Of a DNA stretch of 64,000 nucleotides, positions 1 to 14,443 are shown in pieces. The DNA lies in the NCBI GenBank assembly GCA_936440205.1, contig OW387133.1, positions 67,456,374 to 67,520,373 on the forward strand, written 5' to 3'. The position numbers and the translations under genes were made by a program. The notes beneath the pieces were generated by a model. It did not search any database and had not been told where the DNA came from. It worked only from the letters and a program-made list of their open reading frames with translations. Source of the DNA: Lepidonotus clava (taxonomy: Eukaryota > Annelida > Polychaeta > Phyllodocida > Polynoidae). How positions within the stretch are numbered: position 1 is the first letter of the stretch; every line of letters starts with the position of its first letter.

Positions 1-3000
1 ATTTTACGGATGGCTTTGGTCACCAAGCATTTGACTATGTGTTTTGGGAAATGTCTCACATATTTCAAACGTTGACAGTGGGTTACCAGGGAATGATCAT
101 CTCCAGGCAAAGCTCAGTGAACACAATCTGGAACCGATTGTATCGCCATCGGTGCCAAGGTTATTGTCCGACGTAGTGCATCAACCCGACTGTATAATGG
201 CTTTTGGGACGACTGGAAACACCACAAGAACGAGTTTTTATCGAGCCAATGTCCATTTCGCCATATGGCTAAAGCCTTGGCGAAGTTTAACGAGGAGTGA
301 ACTTTAGAAGCCTTTATAGCTTTTGTCCATACTGCCTCGACAACATTCTCTACCAAATGACAACACCTATAATATCTACCACTATGCCAAAATGCATTTC
401 TGACGTCAATAATGTATTTGTGCAAATAGGTCGTAGTTGTTTCGCTTTCAATATACATGTGAAAACAAATGGAAAAGATTCACCAAACACTAAAACTTCC
501 GAACTAAGAAGGCTCTTGTAAAAAAGAAATGAAGAGGAAGAAGATGGTATGAAAAATGAATGGGCTGAACCGTTTTGATCATTTATCTGGGAACGTTTTC
601 AGGGGAACACCTGCCTGGTGCCATACCGGGAGCAGGAGGTCCCGCTGGGTGTCGGCCCTTCTACTCTTCACACAGCTATCTCCTCCACGGTCGACTGCAA
701 GCTGGCTATCTTTGCGACCGAAATTACTTCCATCCCAGCCAGACTCCCCTCGGACCACAGGCATTGAGATGTCTGCAGTCGGCCGCCTGGATCAGTAATT
801 AGGCCAGAATCCTATCTGATATATCATAATTACACTTGATATCATGGCGCATTTTGTCAGTGGGGTCCAGGGTGTGGGGCCCCCTATTGAAACTTGATCA
901 AAAATGTAAGCCTAATACCCAGACCTCCCTGGGTGTCCCCCTGTCTTAATCCGTGCTGGGCGAGGAGGTGATGGATGAGTGGCCACCATTTGGGAGATGC
1001 TGCTTGTTTTGCAGGAATCTGGATATGTTATGATATAAAGCTCACTCTGGGTGGCTATCTGCTGCTGGAAGCTGAGCTATGCGTCCCGGCCTGGACACGG
1101 CATGTTTGCTAACGACGGGGCTCCAGGTCTAACCACACACCTTGACTCTCTCAGATAAAACACTCAACTAAACTCTACCACATCTTAGGGTTAAAAAAGT
1201 CATATTTCTTGTACCTTGGAATTAGGTGAACATTATGTTATTTCAACTCAAAGACGGACTTTCAGACGCGCACATCGGTATCAATTCTGCACGTCTGAAA
1301 TATCATGCATGATTACCGAAAACATGTTGTAAAAATCGTATGAAAATATTAGCAAGTGGAGAGGAAAATTCGCACCTTCTGGAGAGGGTTAGAGGTCTCA
1401 CCCCTTCACACAACTACACCTGACAGGGGGAACGACAAATGATATTTAAGAACATGGGAGCAGACAGCCGCAGCCAAATACTCTACATAGTTATGCTACC
1501 TTTTATCAGCGGTGGCAAATTTCGGGGCTCAGGAGGGGGGCGGCGGAGGGGCGGTAGGGGAGATAGGTGGCGCCACCGGGGGAGTCTGACGGGCGAGGCA
1601 ACTTCTACCGGAAGCGCGTGTAAGATCGCTTACTTCCGGCGACAGGCTTCGCGGAACATTTCAAAGTGTCTAGAATGCGTAATTTATTTTCATTTTGAGC
1701 AGAGTCTTTGAACAGTCGTTTACTTTGTTACGGATGTAAACTGCAAACAACGTTTAGGGTTAGTACTGAGGTGAATTCCAGAGGGCGAGGTAAAATTAGA
1801 TTAACCAGTTAACTTCTGTCAGTTCACCCAACACCAGTTTATTATCTGCATAAACACAGAACCAAGATAAGCAACTGGAACATTCGAGTGACTGACAGCA
1901 TAATATAGTCATGCGTCGTATAGCGCATGGTATTATTTAGTTATAGTTGCATGTTAAAACATAATATAGAATATTTAAAAAATAATGAGATGGTAATCTC
2001 TAACATAGACTATTAACTTTTTTAAAGGATTTCATTTAGTATATAATACGTCAGGGTTTCCCTTGGTTTTCAGTAATACTACAGTAATGATATTATATGA
2101 TGCATGATATATAGATATAGATATGTGCATATAAAGTTATTTGAAAAACAAAGATATATAATTAACACCTTTTAGATTCTATTGCTCTAATTCTCCTGAA
2201 AGTTTTCCATAAACCAGGCACGTATGTCATTGTCAGACATATGGATCCGATAGTAAACTCCCATGCCTTTCTCTTATAGAAAATATAGACCTATTTCAAG
2301 AATCCTTGTAGAATGCCACCCATGAGCAAATCATCACTCAGGTTTTATCTTTGCGTTTTATGAAAAACCTCTTTCTTTGATGAAGATTTACTCAAAAGCC
2401 GTAGCCCCAAGTGAAGGAAACGGAACATCAAGGTAAATTGGAGTGGGTTTTCAGAGCTGTGGGCGTCAGGAGATAAGATTCACTGGGTAGAGCCGGTTTC
2501 TTTGGACAGCCTACTGCCGAAAACGTCATCAAGGAGAAAACCATGCCTTCGTTTTTGAAATCGATCAAAAGCAGCCAAGTGGCGGTGTTATTCCTGTAGT
2601 GATCGGCAAACAGTGTGTGTTTTTACGCCGCGTGTCATACTACTAATTCCACACTTTCGTTTGTTTTCCTTGTCGACATCGAGCACCTTTGAAGTATATA
2701 GAAGGACATGACCCACCGGAAACTGATCCAGGAGAGGTCGCGAGACTGAGAGAATGGGCGATATCAGAGCTCGCAGGCTGCTGGTCGGATGTTGCCCAAA
2801 GCAACACGAAAGATGGGAGGGTATTATTCCAGAAATATGGAATATGTACAAAATGTGACCCGGGAAATGAGGAAATGTCACTCGAGGGGCAAAATAAGAT
2901 AGAGGAGACATCGGTGCTGGAAAGTCTGATATTTGATTAAGCGGACGTTTCCGTTGACAGCGGACTTCCGTGTGTATAATACGCTTTCTTTTTCCTCTCT

Positions 3001-6000
3001 TTCCGTTTTTTACTTATCAGTGAAGCTACCAATCTCGTGTGTGCTTTTATTTTTTAGTGTTTTTAGGGATTTTTTTTAGTTATGAACATCCTGTTGCCTT
3101 TCATTTTTTGGACGTTTAGTTTTACTATACGGACCGGTATGCATATCACCTATATATACGCGTCATACCTTATGTTTTCATGATAATATATACATTTACC
3201 TTCTGCCGAAAACATCTCAATAATTATTATGGTCACAAAATGCACTTTTCTGAGTAGGCCTACAAGAAAGAGACCTTCAGCTTTTACAAAAATATCATAG
3301 ACACATTCCTATCCAGAGGACATCTGGGCCTACGCGTCGTCACCCAGTGATATACCAGTACATTAACCCTGTCTATTTACACAAGTCATCGTAAGAAGAC
3401 ATAACTTCCGGCATGTAGTCACCTCGCTAACGACGTACCCTGGATGGCTCCACCTGACCGTTGCTAGAGGTGTGTCCGGACAGGGGCCCTTCCGGGATCG
3501 GGCTGTCATCGGGACGGGTTCTTCCCTCGTCAGGCCGGGATCCCCCGCGTTCACTGGGACAGCATGAAATATGTTTAATGTTTCTTGGCCTGGCGTTTAT
3601 TGGCCTGACGAGCGAGCGCATGTGTTGGCCATGATAGCCAGGTATGCAGGGAACGTTCAGGGTCAGCCACTGAGGGCCGCGATGTTTGAAGTCGGCCCGG
3701 CTTCGGCCCGGCTACATAGATTATACACATACCCGCTCCAAATACACAGATTCCCCCACGTTTTCTGTTAGATAATGGCACACAACCTACTCGGCCACCC
3801 ACTTTGGTTGATGGCCGCTGCTGGTTAGAAATAACATCAATTTCCCCCAGCATCACACCAGGCATGTTGCAAATCATCGCCCTTCCGACTACATTCACAA
3901 TCTCCAACATTAATTTATATATCAATTCGCACATGTTTCCTCTTCAGTCTGTATCAATTTGCTAGTCCTGTAACCTTTACACACTAAAACTATGGGTTAA
4001 AAGCGATTGCTATTTTACGACACGATAAAAATGAAGTAATATTGATCGTGAATTCATCAGCGCCAACACGTGGCGGGGAGGAATCCAGTCCAATATAACT
4101 GGGTAAATTCCCCATCAGTTTGGTTATAATACAGCACACTACAAGGCCCATCGGCCTATTGCTACACGCCCCCCAAGAATGCTTTTCCTTTGCCAAGCAA
4201 TGCGCCCAGGAAATGACATCATAATTTCACGTTGGGTCACGCGGCCCCCCAACATGGGGTCTCAGAAGTCGGGAGCTCTCTCCTCCCCGATTTACCTCCC
4301 AATTTTCGGTATCCCTTTAATTCCCCTGCCCGTACACCGACCCTTGCAATGTGGGGCGAACCCCCCAGAAGGTAGTGAGTGATGTGCTCCGCGTGAGCGA
4401 TATTACCGGAACGCAGCATTAGATATTGCCTTGCATGAAAGGAATGGTGGCACGCGTTGCAGACGCAGGGGGTTCAGGTGTTGGGTTTGGCGCCCCCTGG
4501 AAGGCGTGAAATGCCGCAGCTGCCTGGAGACGTGCCTGATACAGCGGCGTTATAATGATGGCGACATCCCTGACCCCTGTCGGCGGCCGGACACCATGGC
4601 TGGCTTAGCGCGCGACCTTGATGGATGACCTCCTTGACTACTATAACAGCCAGCAGGTAATACTCATGGGGCGCCGGAATGCTTTGGGAGATAAAGGAAG
4701 ATTTTCTCCATTAAGATTATTGGACTCAACTCTATGAATAAATCGATTAAGATAAGATTATTAAATAATCCACCACCACGCGGAAATCCAGGTATTGCAA
4801 AAACAAACTCGTTGTAGAGATCTCAACACTGGTACTCAAAATAGGTCGGAATACATGACATCATTGACTTTAGATTAAAGCGCGGTGAGTAGTATATGAA
4901 AACAGTAAATTAGGATAGGCACCAGTGACCACGCAATGGAATGACCAATTACAATAATATAGTTACTAGCCCGAAAGGCTACATGTGTATATTGGTCACA
5001 CTTTGACAAGACCAGACTTCCTCCAGGGCCTTCATCATGGTTTGGATGACATGCAATGTACATAGGTTTAACTGCAATTGCTGAGAAAATACGTTAACCT
5101 CGTTAAACACGTTTATTAATGCAACATAACATTGTGACTTTACGTTGTTTTCTTCCAAGAAAACAGGAAATGTAGCCTACAGATCTTTCTTTTATTGCCT
5201 TGCGCCCCTCCGTCCCCGATAGAATCGGTAAGAAAGTGGATGCTTATTATAATGGGTCCCAGTTGTAACAATGGTTCACAGTTATGAGACAATTTAACGG
5301 ATACATATAAGCGAATATAAATGTACAGCATATTGCAATTGTGAGTAAGTTTAAGAATTATGTCATGAATAAGTACAGAATATGTGAGGATTTGCTCTTG
5401 TATGACATGATGTAGGCAGTTATGGTAGTAATTGTACAAGAGATTAATGCTCTGTATACTATACTTGGATATTCATTTCTATGTACATATTGTAATGTGA
5501 CATAACTGAAAAACAAGGTAAACCTTGATGTTTGTTACCAATAAACATTACTTTTTTCAAAAAGATGAAAAGAATTTGTCCTTTTTAGCAGGGGCATCGT
5601 TGCAACAGGGACACCAATTGTTCAATTCGACAGAAACAGAAGACGGAACAAATTATTTGAGGGTTTCACTTCTTCAGTTTTTGAAGAATTTTCCCACTGA
5701 CACTGAATTCTCGAACAATGAGGTCTGACTGAACTCTGCCCATCGAGCATAATTTCTTGAATTCTTTAATTAGCGAATTGTTCCTCTGCATAGGCCCAAG
5801 GATGGGTTGGACAAGAGGCGAATCGTTTTGGTTCTATGTAATATGTTTTAGCTTTACTCTATCTGATCTATAGTAGTGGGCGGACCCAAACATTTCCAAT
5901 ACAACGCGCCAGTATTCGTCCCTGCATGTGGACTCACACGGATAGGCCTGTCCGAGGTTCGAAGCTACAGTTTTTCTCAAAAAAGGGGGCGCCGACTTAA

Positions 6001-6214
6001 TTGGATGGTTTGCCTTTGAGAAGTTTGGTTCAGATTTAGGTCCGCTCTTTTTTTTTTTGCACCGATGCTTTTTCTCTTTATTATAAGCAGATAATTAAAT
6101 TCTGCTCCACACCAAGTTTGTTATGTGTGTCGGAATGTATATGGGGGCTTTAATAATTAAACGGGGATGGATTTTTCAGCAACACCCCCAGGTTTCGACC
6201 GCAGATGAACTATA
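1..6214. other. No recognisable gene; AT-rich DNA with GC-rich patches
   Basis: I see no convincing exon here. The open frames are short, mostly overlap on both strands, and show no family motif. GC-rich patches stand out at about 1530-1640, 3420-3720 and 4440-4640. They could be remnants of promoters or of GC-rich repeats, but no splice sites or start codon ties them to a gene. The frame at 2689-2940 on the plus strand is open but resembles nothing I recognise. Confidence 0.5.
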
Positions 6215-6219
6215 CCTAT

Positions 6220-6407
6220 CAGGGGCGGATACAGGATTTTGAAAAAAAAAGGGGGGGGTTCATATATAATTAAGGCAAGTACTAAAAGTGTGTGCATATG
6301 CGCACACACGCGCAGCGTTTTTTCTCTTTGGCAAGTTTGAGTGCCCACCAAAGGGGGGTGGGGGGTGTCAGGACCCCCTGGACCCCCCCCCCCTGGATCT
6401 GCCCCTG
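6220..6407. mobile_element. MITE, CA...TG ends, 5-bp target duplication CCTAT
   Basis: The ends are inverted: it begins CAGGGGCGGAT and finishes ATCTGCCCCTG. CCTAT lies directly outside both ends (6215-6219 and 6408-6412). The 188-bp interior is non-coding, with A and G runs beside the left end and C runs beside the right. It belongs to the same end type as elements at 19263, 19539, 22479 and 27318. No transposase is present, so it must move in trans. The superfamily is not certain. Confidence 0.85.
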
Positions 6408-6584
6408 CCTATAATAATTATGTTGATTAGATATAATAAAGCCTGCTTTATACAAAGACTAGACTACTTTCTCATATCTACTGAAGAATGGAGTTCTGTT
6501 GATATCAAACCATTATATTATACGACTTCCATTATGTGTATAAGGAGAGAGAAAGATACCATCTCATGGCAGAGTGTTGTTCTA

Positions 6585-6830
6585 GCCTCATCCTCGGGTT
6601 AGTGGTTGACACGAAGGGTCACGTGCTTCCGGGCCTAGGGTTCGAGTGAGCGCCGCAAGATGGCATCACACGCGTGTTGGTCAGGAGCTCTTAGGGTGGT
6701 CCAGGCTCTGATAGATGAGCAGCTCGCCACGCGCTGACGGAGCAACTCACAACCTCCATCTATCCTCCTCTTCATGGGATTCGCCCATGAAACCGCTTGG
6801 ATGCCACAGCGTTTTGTGTATAGTCAATTA
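6585..6830 (+). mobile_element. Possible tRNA-derived SINE
   Basis: A box-A-like stretch (GGGTTAGTGGTTGAC, near 6595) is followed about 45 bp later by a box-B-like GGTTCGAGT (near 6641). This is the order and spacing of an internal RNA polymerase III promoter of a tRNA-derived SINE. The acceptor and anticodon arms do not fold as a real tRNA. No clear tail or target duplication was found, so the end is approximate. Confidence 0.35.
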
Positions 6831-8608
6831 GTTAGAAAGATTGTAGGAATTTTAAGTTACACATGAGAATATTCAAGGACCTCCTCGAATGGATCAATCG
6901 GCCCATACCCACAGGCACGGTACAAAGGCCTAGTGTCACTGTGTACAAGTGTTGTGCAATTTTGTTTAATGCGATCTGTAAATAACCACGCATGTTAACT
7001 TTTGTTTAGAAATGTTGGTCAGTCATGAATAAAATATGATTCAAATTACGAAAGTTATTCTTTCAGGTAGACATGAAGCAAAGCATCAACGGGTTCATTT
7101 AACTTTCTTGAGTCATTTTATTGTTTGACAGAATTATTGAATTGCATTCAAATATGTTTTATTTCGAAGCTTTTACATTCAATTTGCAAGTAAACACGCC
7201 TGTATGGTTTTTTGCCCATTACAATGTTATTGGGCTTTGAGTCCGTCCGGATTGGGAAAAAATGACAAAAAACATTTTCAATAACCCAAAGTAACTTCTG
7301 GAAAAGCAGCCTTTGTCTCATTTCATAATCAGAGATATCAATTTACAGTGTACGTCAATCGAAAAAAAGCTATCCAAAACACCTAACCCTATTTTTCACA
7401 GCATTGATTTTATGTAAGAACATTAGGAAATATTTACCCGTGGAATTACGATGCAACACTCTTAAAAAAACAAATAGGAGAAATTAGTGTGTGTGTACCG
7501 GTGGATAGAACTCAATTTAGTTGGTTCTTACTGGTGAACGTCTTCGTAATATACGTCTGCACTTTGCTCGTTCTATTTCGTGCTCGAGGCTTGTTATTGG
7601 CGTTGGACTTTGTCTATGCTTAGTACGTAATATAAGAAAGTGGTGTTGATGGTGTGTGGAGGGCGGCGTCTGGCAGGTAACTCATGCCGGCTGGGATGGG
7701 CCTGCCCTCACCAGGCACACCTTTTGATGTCAGCCCCACGTGAACACCAGGCCAACTACCTATAAAGAACACGTGTAGTACCCAGCAGGGCATCCTTATG
7801 GCAGGCCACAAGAGCACCATTTCTAATATTATTTCAGTTATCCTATAGCATATGAACCCACATTGACATTTATACTCCGATCACACCCATACAAATTTGA
7901 TTCTGTTAGAGAAAACGCTCGACTGATGCATACTGATGCACGGCTATGGATTCATTTTACAATGGATGGATGCTTTTACCACTGTCCGGGTGTGCCTCTA
8001 TCGACCTGAAAATAGTTCTTATATGATGTCCATAACTAACGTGTTTTTGTATAATTACGGGGGGATTTGTATAAATTGCATACTCCAGAAAAGGCACATA
8101 CATTCTTCAGCTTGTCAGAAGAATCACCTTTTTGATGTAGACCGAAAATAATCATTAAAGAGGTTGCATTAATCTATTATTATTATTTTTACACTCTTTG
8201 GTGATTCGGATGACCTTTCATAGAACTCTGATTCCTAGGAGGCCCTTCACAACCACTTTGCATTAGAGAAAGACGGGGCTACAACAAGCAACAGCCAGTC
8301 GGAATGCTTTCCCCTTTGGGTGGCATGTTTAAGTTGCAATGCTGTATAGATAAGGCAATACAAAGTACTGTCAGAAATCTATGCTTGCGTGTTTGCCGTT
8401 CTAGCAAGGGCTGTTTATCTTGTCCATCCAGGTTAAAAAGCAGCCTCTAGTCTGCGACTCGGTAGTGAAGATATATATACGTTCTACTCTGTTGGGGGAA
8501 GATCACAGTAACTGGCCCTTTCCTTCAACTATATAATGACAAGAAAGAATATCAGAGTTGTCACGCATAAGGGTAACTTTGAACTTCTTCAACAGTGTGG
8601 GTGTATAC
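6831..8608. other. No gene seen
   Basis: AT-rich sequence with no supported exon, RNA gene or repeat structure. The open frames present (for example 7936-8151 plus and 7620-7820 minus) lack family features and useful splice sites. Confidence 0.5.
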
Positions 8609-9230
8609 CACTGAAAACACAGAGTTGTCAAAAGTGGTGCCAAAAACGACAACCCAAGGTTGTCTGTGTCTTTTATACAAAAAATCTTTTTTATGAATAG
8701 TTTCATGTTGTAGATATCATAGTCCATACTAATGGCTTCCTATTATCTTATTACTAGTTATTAGGAATGGCCATTAGGAGGCCTATAAGTTGTATGTTTT
8801 TTGAAACCATACACTTACAACACTTTATCATAGACAGAGGCCATGACAACCCTGGGCTGTCACTTTAGACACCATTCACTTACAACCCTCGGGTTGTCAA
8901 GCAGGACTTTTGACTTCTCATTTTCTTCTGTGACAACCCTATGACAACCCGATTTTCATTTTTGCTTCTCTGATGACCTTTTTGGCCCAAAGTAGTCGGG
9001 AGAAAATGACAACCATTGGGTTGTTATCCAGCCTCAAAATTCACAATGACAAACCTCTGACCACCCCCAAATTGTCATAGGATTGTCACAAGCTAGTCAT
9101 CAAACAGCATCAATGGCCTGAAATGAGCCCTGCTCTGCCCCCAAAAGTCACCTATGACAACCCAAAAGTCATCTATGACAACTCTGTGACAACTTTAAAG
9201 TGGCTCTCTGACGACTTTGTGTTTTCAGTG
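8609..9230. mobile_element. Non-autonomous Tc1/mariner-like element with internal sub-repeats
   Basis: The ends are inverted (CACTGAAAACACA on the left, TGTGTTTTCAGTG on the right) and TA dinucleotides flank both sides, as in Tc1/mariner insertions. The roughly 620-bp interior carries many copies of a short motif related to ATGACAACCC and its complement GGGTTGTCAT. No transposase frame exists. The left boundary is uncertain by one base. Confidence 0.65.
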
Positions 9231-12168
9231 TATATATAAGAATATTCCATAGTTCCAAGTATTGTATCATGGTATGGCCACCTCTACTTGATGTGTTTTG
9301 ACCTGAAATTTTATTACGGCTTGAAATTGGATAATACATCCTCTGTGGGTATTTTTCGATTCTCGGTTCTGAGTAGGGCTTATCCATGTACGTAGTTTAG
9401 GATGTTTACTATTCTATCCGTTTAGGCCATAACTGGACTACAAGTCTTTGAACAAAGCGCACCACGTTAAAGCCTTATTAAATTGTATACTGTACATGAG
9501 TTATCACACATTTTTTAATGATGACTTTTATTCAATGGGAAAAATATATCGGTTGTTGATTTTTTAAAAGCTGTAACGATTCCGTCAATTGCTATGAACC
9601 GATGTCTCATACAGCTGTATAACAAACTTGTATCCTAGTTAAGTAAATGCTTTGCCTTCATCCCAAGCCTCAAGCCTAAACACAAACTTAACATAAACAT
9701 TAGTTGTGTAGATACTTCAGAGAGAGGGTGGTTTGCAATGGTATGCAGGAAATGTAAACACAGCCAATACATGAAGTTTGCCAGCAGTGGTCAAGTATTC
9801 GCACAATGCTATTGCATTCTGCAGTTCTATAACTTTTAGAACACAACTCAAGAAGTAACCATCTGCTAGTTGTACAACCATTCTAGCATCGTTAATTCGG
9901 CCCACGGCCATCCCGAAATCAAGGTATAAGCGGAATAATTATATCGGAATGAATACGACATAACAATGTCTTCTTTATTCTATGTAACGGATTCCGACCT
10001 CAAAAATAATTAATGATTACATAATTCTACCTCCTTTTTTTTTTTTTTTTAGAAACAAGCGATGGTTCCCAGCGAAATTTAGCCGAATATGTAACTCACC
10101 AATTACGACATCAATGGGACTTCTTATTTTATGTAATCGGAAAAAAAACACTCATATAATTTTGATGAATATATTGGAAAAACTGCAATGTCGTAGTAGT
10201 ATTGGTCGACGCTCCTCGCATCACGTGGTATTCTAGAACTTTAATTCTCCAGAGATAGGTGTAAGCCTAGATATATATTCACCCCATCGCTACTGATATG
10301 TATATCGTTCAAAAAGACGCCATTGCGCATATTTACTCCCCCCACCCCCAGCAAATGAATAGAATAACACAATACCTATATTCTTAATCGCACAGGTGAA
10401 GAAGAAATTGATTATTAATGAGAAAAGTGAACATGTCTATCACATTCTTTCCAGAAACGATAGAAACACGGTTCAGATGCTAATGTACATTATCTAATCC
10501 AAATAAAATAGATTCTACGCAAAGGTATTCATCACCGTTTTTCATTTGATGTACTGCTACCTGATAGAAGTGTGCATCATGTAACAACATATTTCTAACG
10601 CATAAATGTAGCTTTCAAGTATGGTTTTCAAGGGATGGTCTAGCAAAGTGGGGTGCAGATTAAAGGGTTGTCTGTATCATGTGTTTAGCCTGTTAGCCAA
10701 CTCTTTACCACATCACAAATGCTCCTAAAAACCCGACACTCCACCTGGCCAGGTTTTGACGTCTGTCACGTTGTATCTGTTTCCGTTGAGAAACGGTTGC
10801 GGTAAGTCGCCCTCTGCTGCTACCCACACCCGGTTGCTATTTAGCTCATTATCTCAAACACGCCACAGGAAGACAGCAGCAACAACATTAACATGTGTTC
10901 CCGCTATGTCTTGTCATATTTCACCATTTAGTTTTTAACATCCATACATCTGTCGCATTATATTTCTATGCTTCCCGAGAGATATAAACGTTAACTTTAT
11001 AATTCTGTCATTTGAAGCAAAGTGAGCGACAGCAATTATGACAATATTAATCGGGGCCATTTACATATAAATATGCATAGGAGGCTTAGCGTCTAGGAGC
11101 CATTGCATTAGAATGTCTTTAGAATTCACCATGCCTGCAATTCTGACAGCCTGGATGATCTTTTTTGAGCTCGACCTTGTTGAAAGTTTGAAGGGATTCC
11201 TGGGTTAATTGGCGCACTTTACCAGCGAACGTCCTTGGTAAGATGAGCGCTTTCCCACCAAGGGATGGGTCAGGGCAGCGCGCCCCTGAAGAGAGCACGC
11301 CAACGCCGCCAACGCCCCCGGAAGTGTGGACCGCCGGGGGCCTGCGGCGGTAGATGGCGCTGCGGGCTTGGTGGGCCCCGTATGATACATGGTTGTGATG
11401 TCTGGGCGCGGCGTCTGCCTGATGAATGGGGCAGAAACATTGACAGCCATCCTGCGAGTGAACAGGGGCACGAATAGCTGACGCTCCGCACGCCCTTCAC
11501 ATGCTCCGGTCATGTTTGAAGCTGTATCGTCTGGCCGCCGTTCGCGCCTCTAAGTACGTCCCGGGACCAGGCGGCCCGCGCGCCCCCTGGTTTTAGGAGC
11601 CACTCTGATAGAGACCAACTATGACAGACATGTGTAGGCGAATAGCACTGCTGGTGGTAAAGTATTCGAGGTAGGTCCATCCCACATAGACCCAACATAC
11701 CTGCGACGCTCGACCTCTCTACTGCAACGTCTGTGATGTGCGAGTTTTCTACCTTCATTGCCCTTCGTCTCGCGGCCAATTTGGTCGGTTATATACATGG
11801 GGAATAGATAATCGATCCCAACAACTAACCTCCTGCTGGAAACTTTCTGTGTTTACATAAGAAGGAAGGAGAATGTAGACGTCCAAGACAGCTGTCAAAG
11901 ATTTATATAGGATAAAAGGGTGACATGCCAAATTGCCATCAGCGGAAGAGTCGAAAACGAACAGTTAACAGCATGTATGATATGTTGATTACTTCGACAT
12001 TGCCATGTTACATCTACGATTTAGCATGGGGTCGGCTTGGTATGGAATCCAAAGTATGGGATTGATTTACATGTTTGTGTAGCCTGAACATTATGAAGAA
12101 TTTAATTTTGGCTTTGCAGATATACCAAGCCTTCTCACACACATACCTACGTATAATTATACTATGAT

Positions 12169-12216
<48 letters not shown>

Positions 12217-13549
12217 CCAAATGATCTACGACACTTTTAGGAGAGACACGGCGACTATAATAACCAATATGTAAATCATATGCCCATATATATAGCGGTA
12301 GTATTGTGTCTTTTTAACTATGTTTATAGATTAAGCAAAATGCTTATGTAATGATATCCGTCTTTGTTCTAGGAGAGCAATAAGATGCATCAGACAGATT
12401 TCAAATGTTTCAGAATCAGTAAACTGAATAAAGGCGATTAGAAATGTATGTTGTTTTATGTTGTATACATTTAACTCTCGGTGCATCGGGAAATAAGTAA
12501 TCAATGTAGCTTGTAATGCCCAGCTTCTTTCAGAACGGTTGTAGGCGTACGTCTACATGTCCTCATAAATCCTCCGAACAACATCTGCAAAGATGAAATA
12601 ATACAGAAGTAATTGAATTTTCCCCTTCATAACTCATGTTCACGAAAATAGAGAGAGACAGAAGGAACGTGCTCCTTTCTCGTCACTGATGTCAGTTGGG
12701 CACAATGAAGTATAAACCAACGGTAACCTTCTTGACAGCCGCAGGTATCATAGCAACCTGACATCACAGGGATAATGATGTGATCCCACGGAATGATAAC
12801 TAATGTTTTCCTTTTCATTTATTCACAATCACAATGTCGATAAATGTTGTTATGCGTGTAGTCTCATCACAAGAGGTTCTTCAGGGCTGTGGGAACTGTT
12901 CTTGTGCTATTATAGTCACATTCTTAATTATCAATAAATAATTATACTTAAGTTTTTATGAAAATGGATCTAGTGCTCATTTATCGGAATGTTAAGCCCC
13001 CCACAAAGACGATAATCAGTGGTTCAATTCTTCACAGATGATATCTTACTGTTGAAAAATCCAATTAAATACCATTTCATTGAGGGTGGGTATGGCTGTG
13101 TCAGGGAAATCGCCATAGGTGGAAATACTAGGTTTAAGGCAATTTGGTTAACTTTAACAATGTCCAAGAGCATAGATTTATCCTAATCAGATGATTCAGT
13201 TGTAAATCCAACCAATTGCTTCGCTAGCTGCAATGATTACTCTTCCAAGATACCTGGTAAACCTAGTAATTACTGCAAGAGACGTCCCCCTAGGGGAACT
13301 ACGTATGTAGTGAGCTAGTGGATTCGGACCTGTACTCATCAGAAAGTGGCTTTTTCGAAAACCAGTGAATCTTTACAGCGCGCCAGACATAAGCTCTCTA
13401 TGTATAATTTTGCGCTATACTTATCTGAATTAATCATCACTTTAGAATGGTAGGCCTTTACAATCATGTTATATCAACTTAAAGCAGGGAGAAACTGACA
13501 TTTTGCAAATCATGATTATTTGCGAGAAGATAAGGGTCCATATCTTTGT
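9231..13549. other. No gene seen; contains a TA microsatellite and a GC-rich patch
   Basis: AT-rich sequence without a supported exon. A GC-rich patch at 11240-11620 has overlapping open frames on both strands, which is expected from base composition alone. The last exon or exons of the EF-hand gene, which is transcribed leftward from 13779, should lie here or beyond the window, but I could not identify them. Confidence 0.5.
12172..12212. repeat. (TA)n microsatellite
   Basis: About 20 uninterrupted TA units. The run produces a spurious open frame on the minus strand. Confidence 0.97.
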
Positions 13550-13740
13550 AACTAATTTGGCTGATCAGGGAAAATTTGATCAGGGTCAAATGATCAGAAA
13601 TTCTGTCTATCATGAATAAATATTACAACTTATAATTCCTCTTTGACATTATTTTGCAATAACACAATAAACTTTAGTAAAAGGCAAAATCACTGATCAT
13701 GGGACCCTGATCATATATTGCCTGATCAGCCAAATTAGTT
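13550..13740. mobile_element. Short palindromic MITE beside an EF-hand exon
   Basis: Perfect 20-bp terminal inverted repeats: AACTAATTTGGCTGATCAGG at the left end and its exact complement at the right. The 191-bp element is rich in TGATCA-type sub-palindromes. It sits in the intron just 38 bp beyond the splice donor of the EF-hand exon at 13779. No clear target duplication was found. Confidence 0.75.
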
Positions 13741-13778
13741 GAAGATAATAATGGGCCCAGTATATACCTTTTGCTCAC

Positions 13779-14018
13779 CTTCATAGCGAACGCACCCATC
13801 ACCGTTCGCATCAGCAAACCGGAGAAGTTCTCCAACATCATCTTTAAATGGATGCCTTCCTAGTTTTGTGAGAATGACTTGCAAGGTCTTTACGCTGACA
13901 TAACCCTTTCTTTTCGGATCAAAGATCCTAAATGCGTCCAGCATATCCTGTTGTTGTATCAGTGCAGGGGTAGCACTCATCAGCTCCAGGAACTCACCCA
14001 TCTCTATCGTCCCGTTTG
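13779..14018 (-). CDS. EF-hand protein, internal exon (calmodulin/troponin-C-like)
   Basis: This 240-bp exon has an acceptor (ttatacag) at its upstream end and a donor (gtgagc) after 13779, both phase 1. It encodes the end of one EF-hand loop (NGTIEMGEFLELM), a linker, then a helix-loop-helix (MLDAFRIFD, VILTKLG) and a further loop beginning DANGDGCVRYE. The loop beginning DPKRKGYVSVKT lacks the usual final Glu, so that hand probably binds calcium poorly. The following DANGDG loop looks canonical. The exon continues directly from 45860-46003. Calmodulin-family proteins sense calcium and bind target helices; which relative this is cannot be told. The terminal exon(s) were not found. Confidence 0.88.
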
Positions 14019-14443
14019 CTGTATAAAGAAAAAAAGTAGCCTTATGTTACTTTAGCTATTATTATGAGTAGTTTGTATTTTCTTAATAACTATCTGCATT
14101 ACATGATACAATATAATTATAAAGCTCTTAAATACAGCAGTATAAGACTTTTGGATAGTTACCCTGCCATAATTATAGGAATATATAAACACCACCATTT
14201 GCAAGGTATTTTTCGACAATTTAACCTGGCCCTTTTGTATTATTTAGGTAACCATATGCATAATGCGCGGAAACAGATGAAACGCTTGGTTATGGAGAGT
14301 GTATAACCAACGAACTTATAATTCAATCTATACTATCTATTTCACCTCCGCTTATATATTTGTTTACTAATAATGCGTTTCTTATGCATAGTTGTTCACG
14401 TTTGTTTACGTTTTGTTTACCTCGCCCTGCGGCGACCTGAATC

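Noticed and set aside
2588-2940. Overlapping frames on both strands, up to 107 codons
   Set aside because: Neither translation shows family features and no splice sites support an exon.
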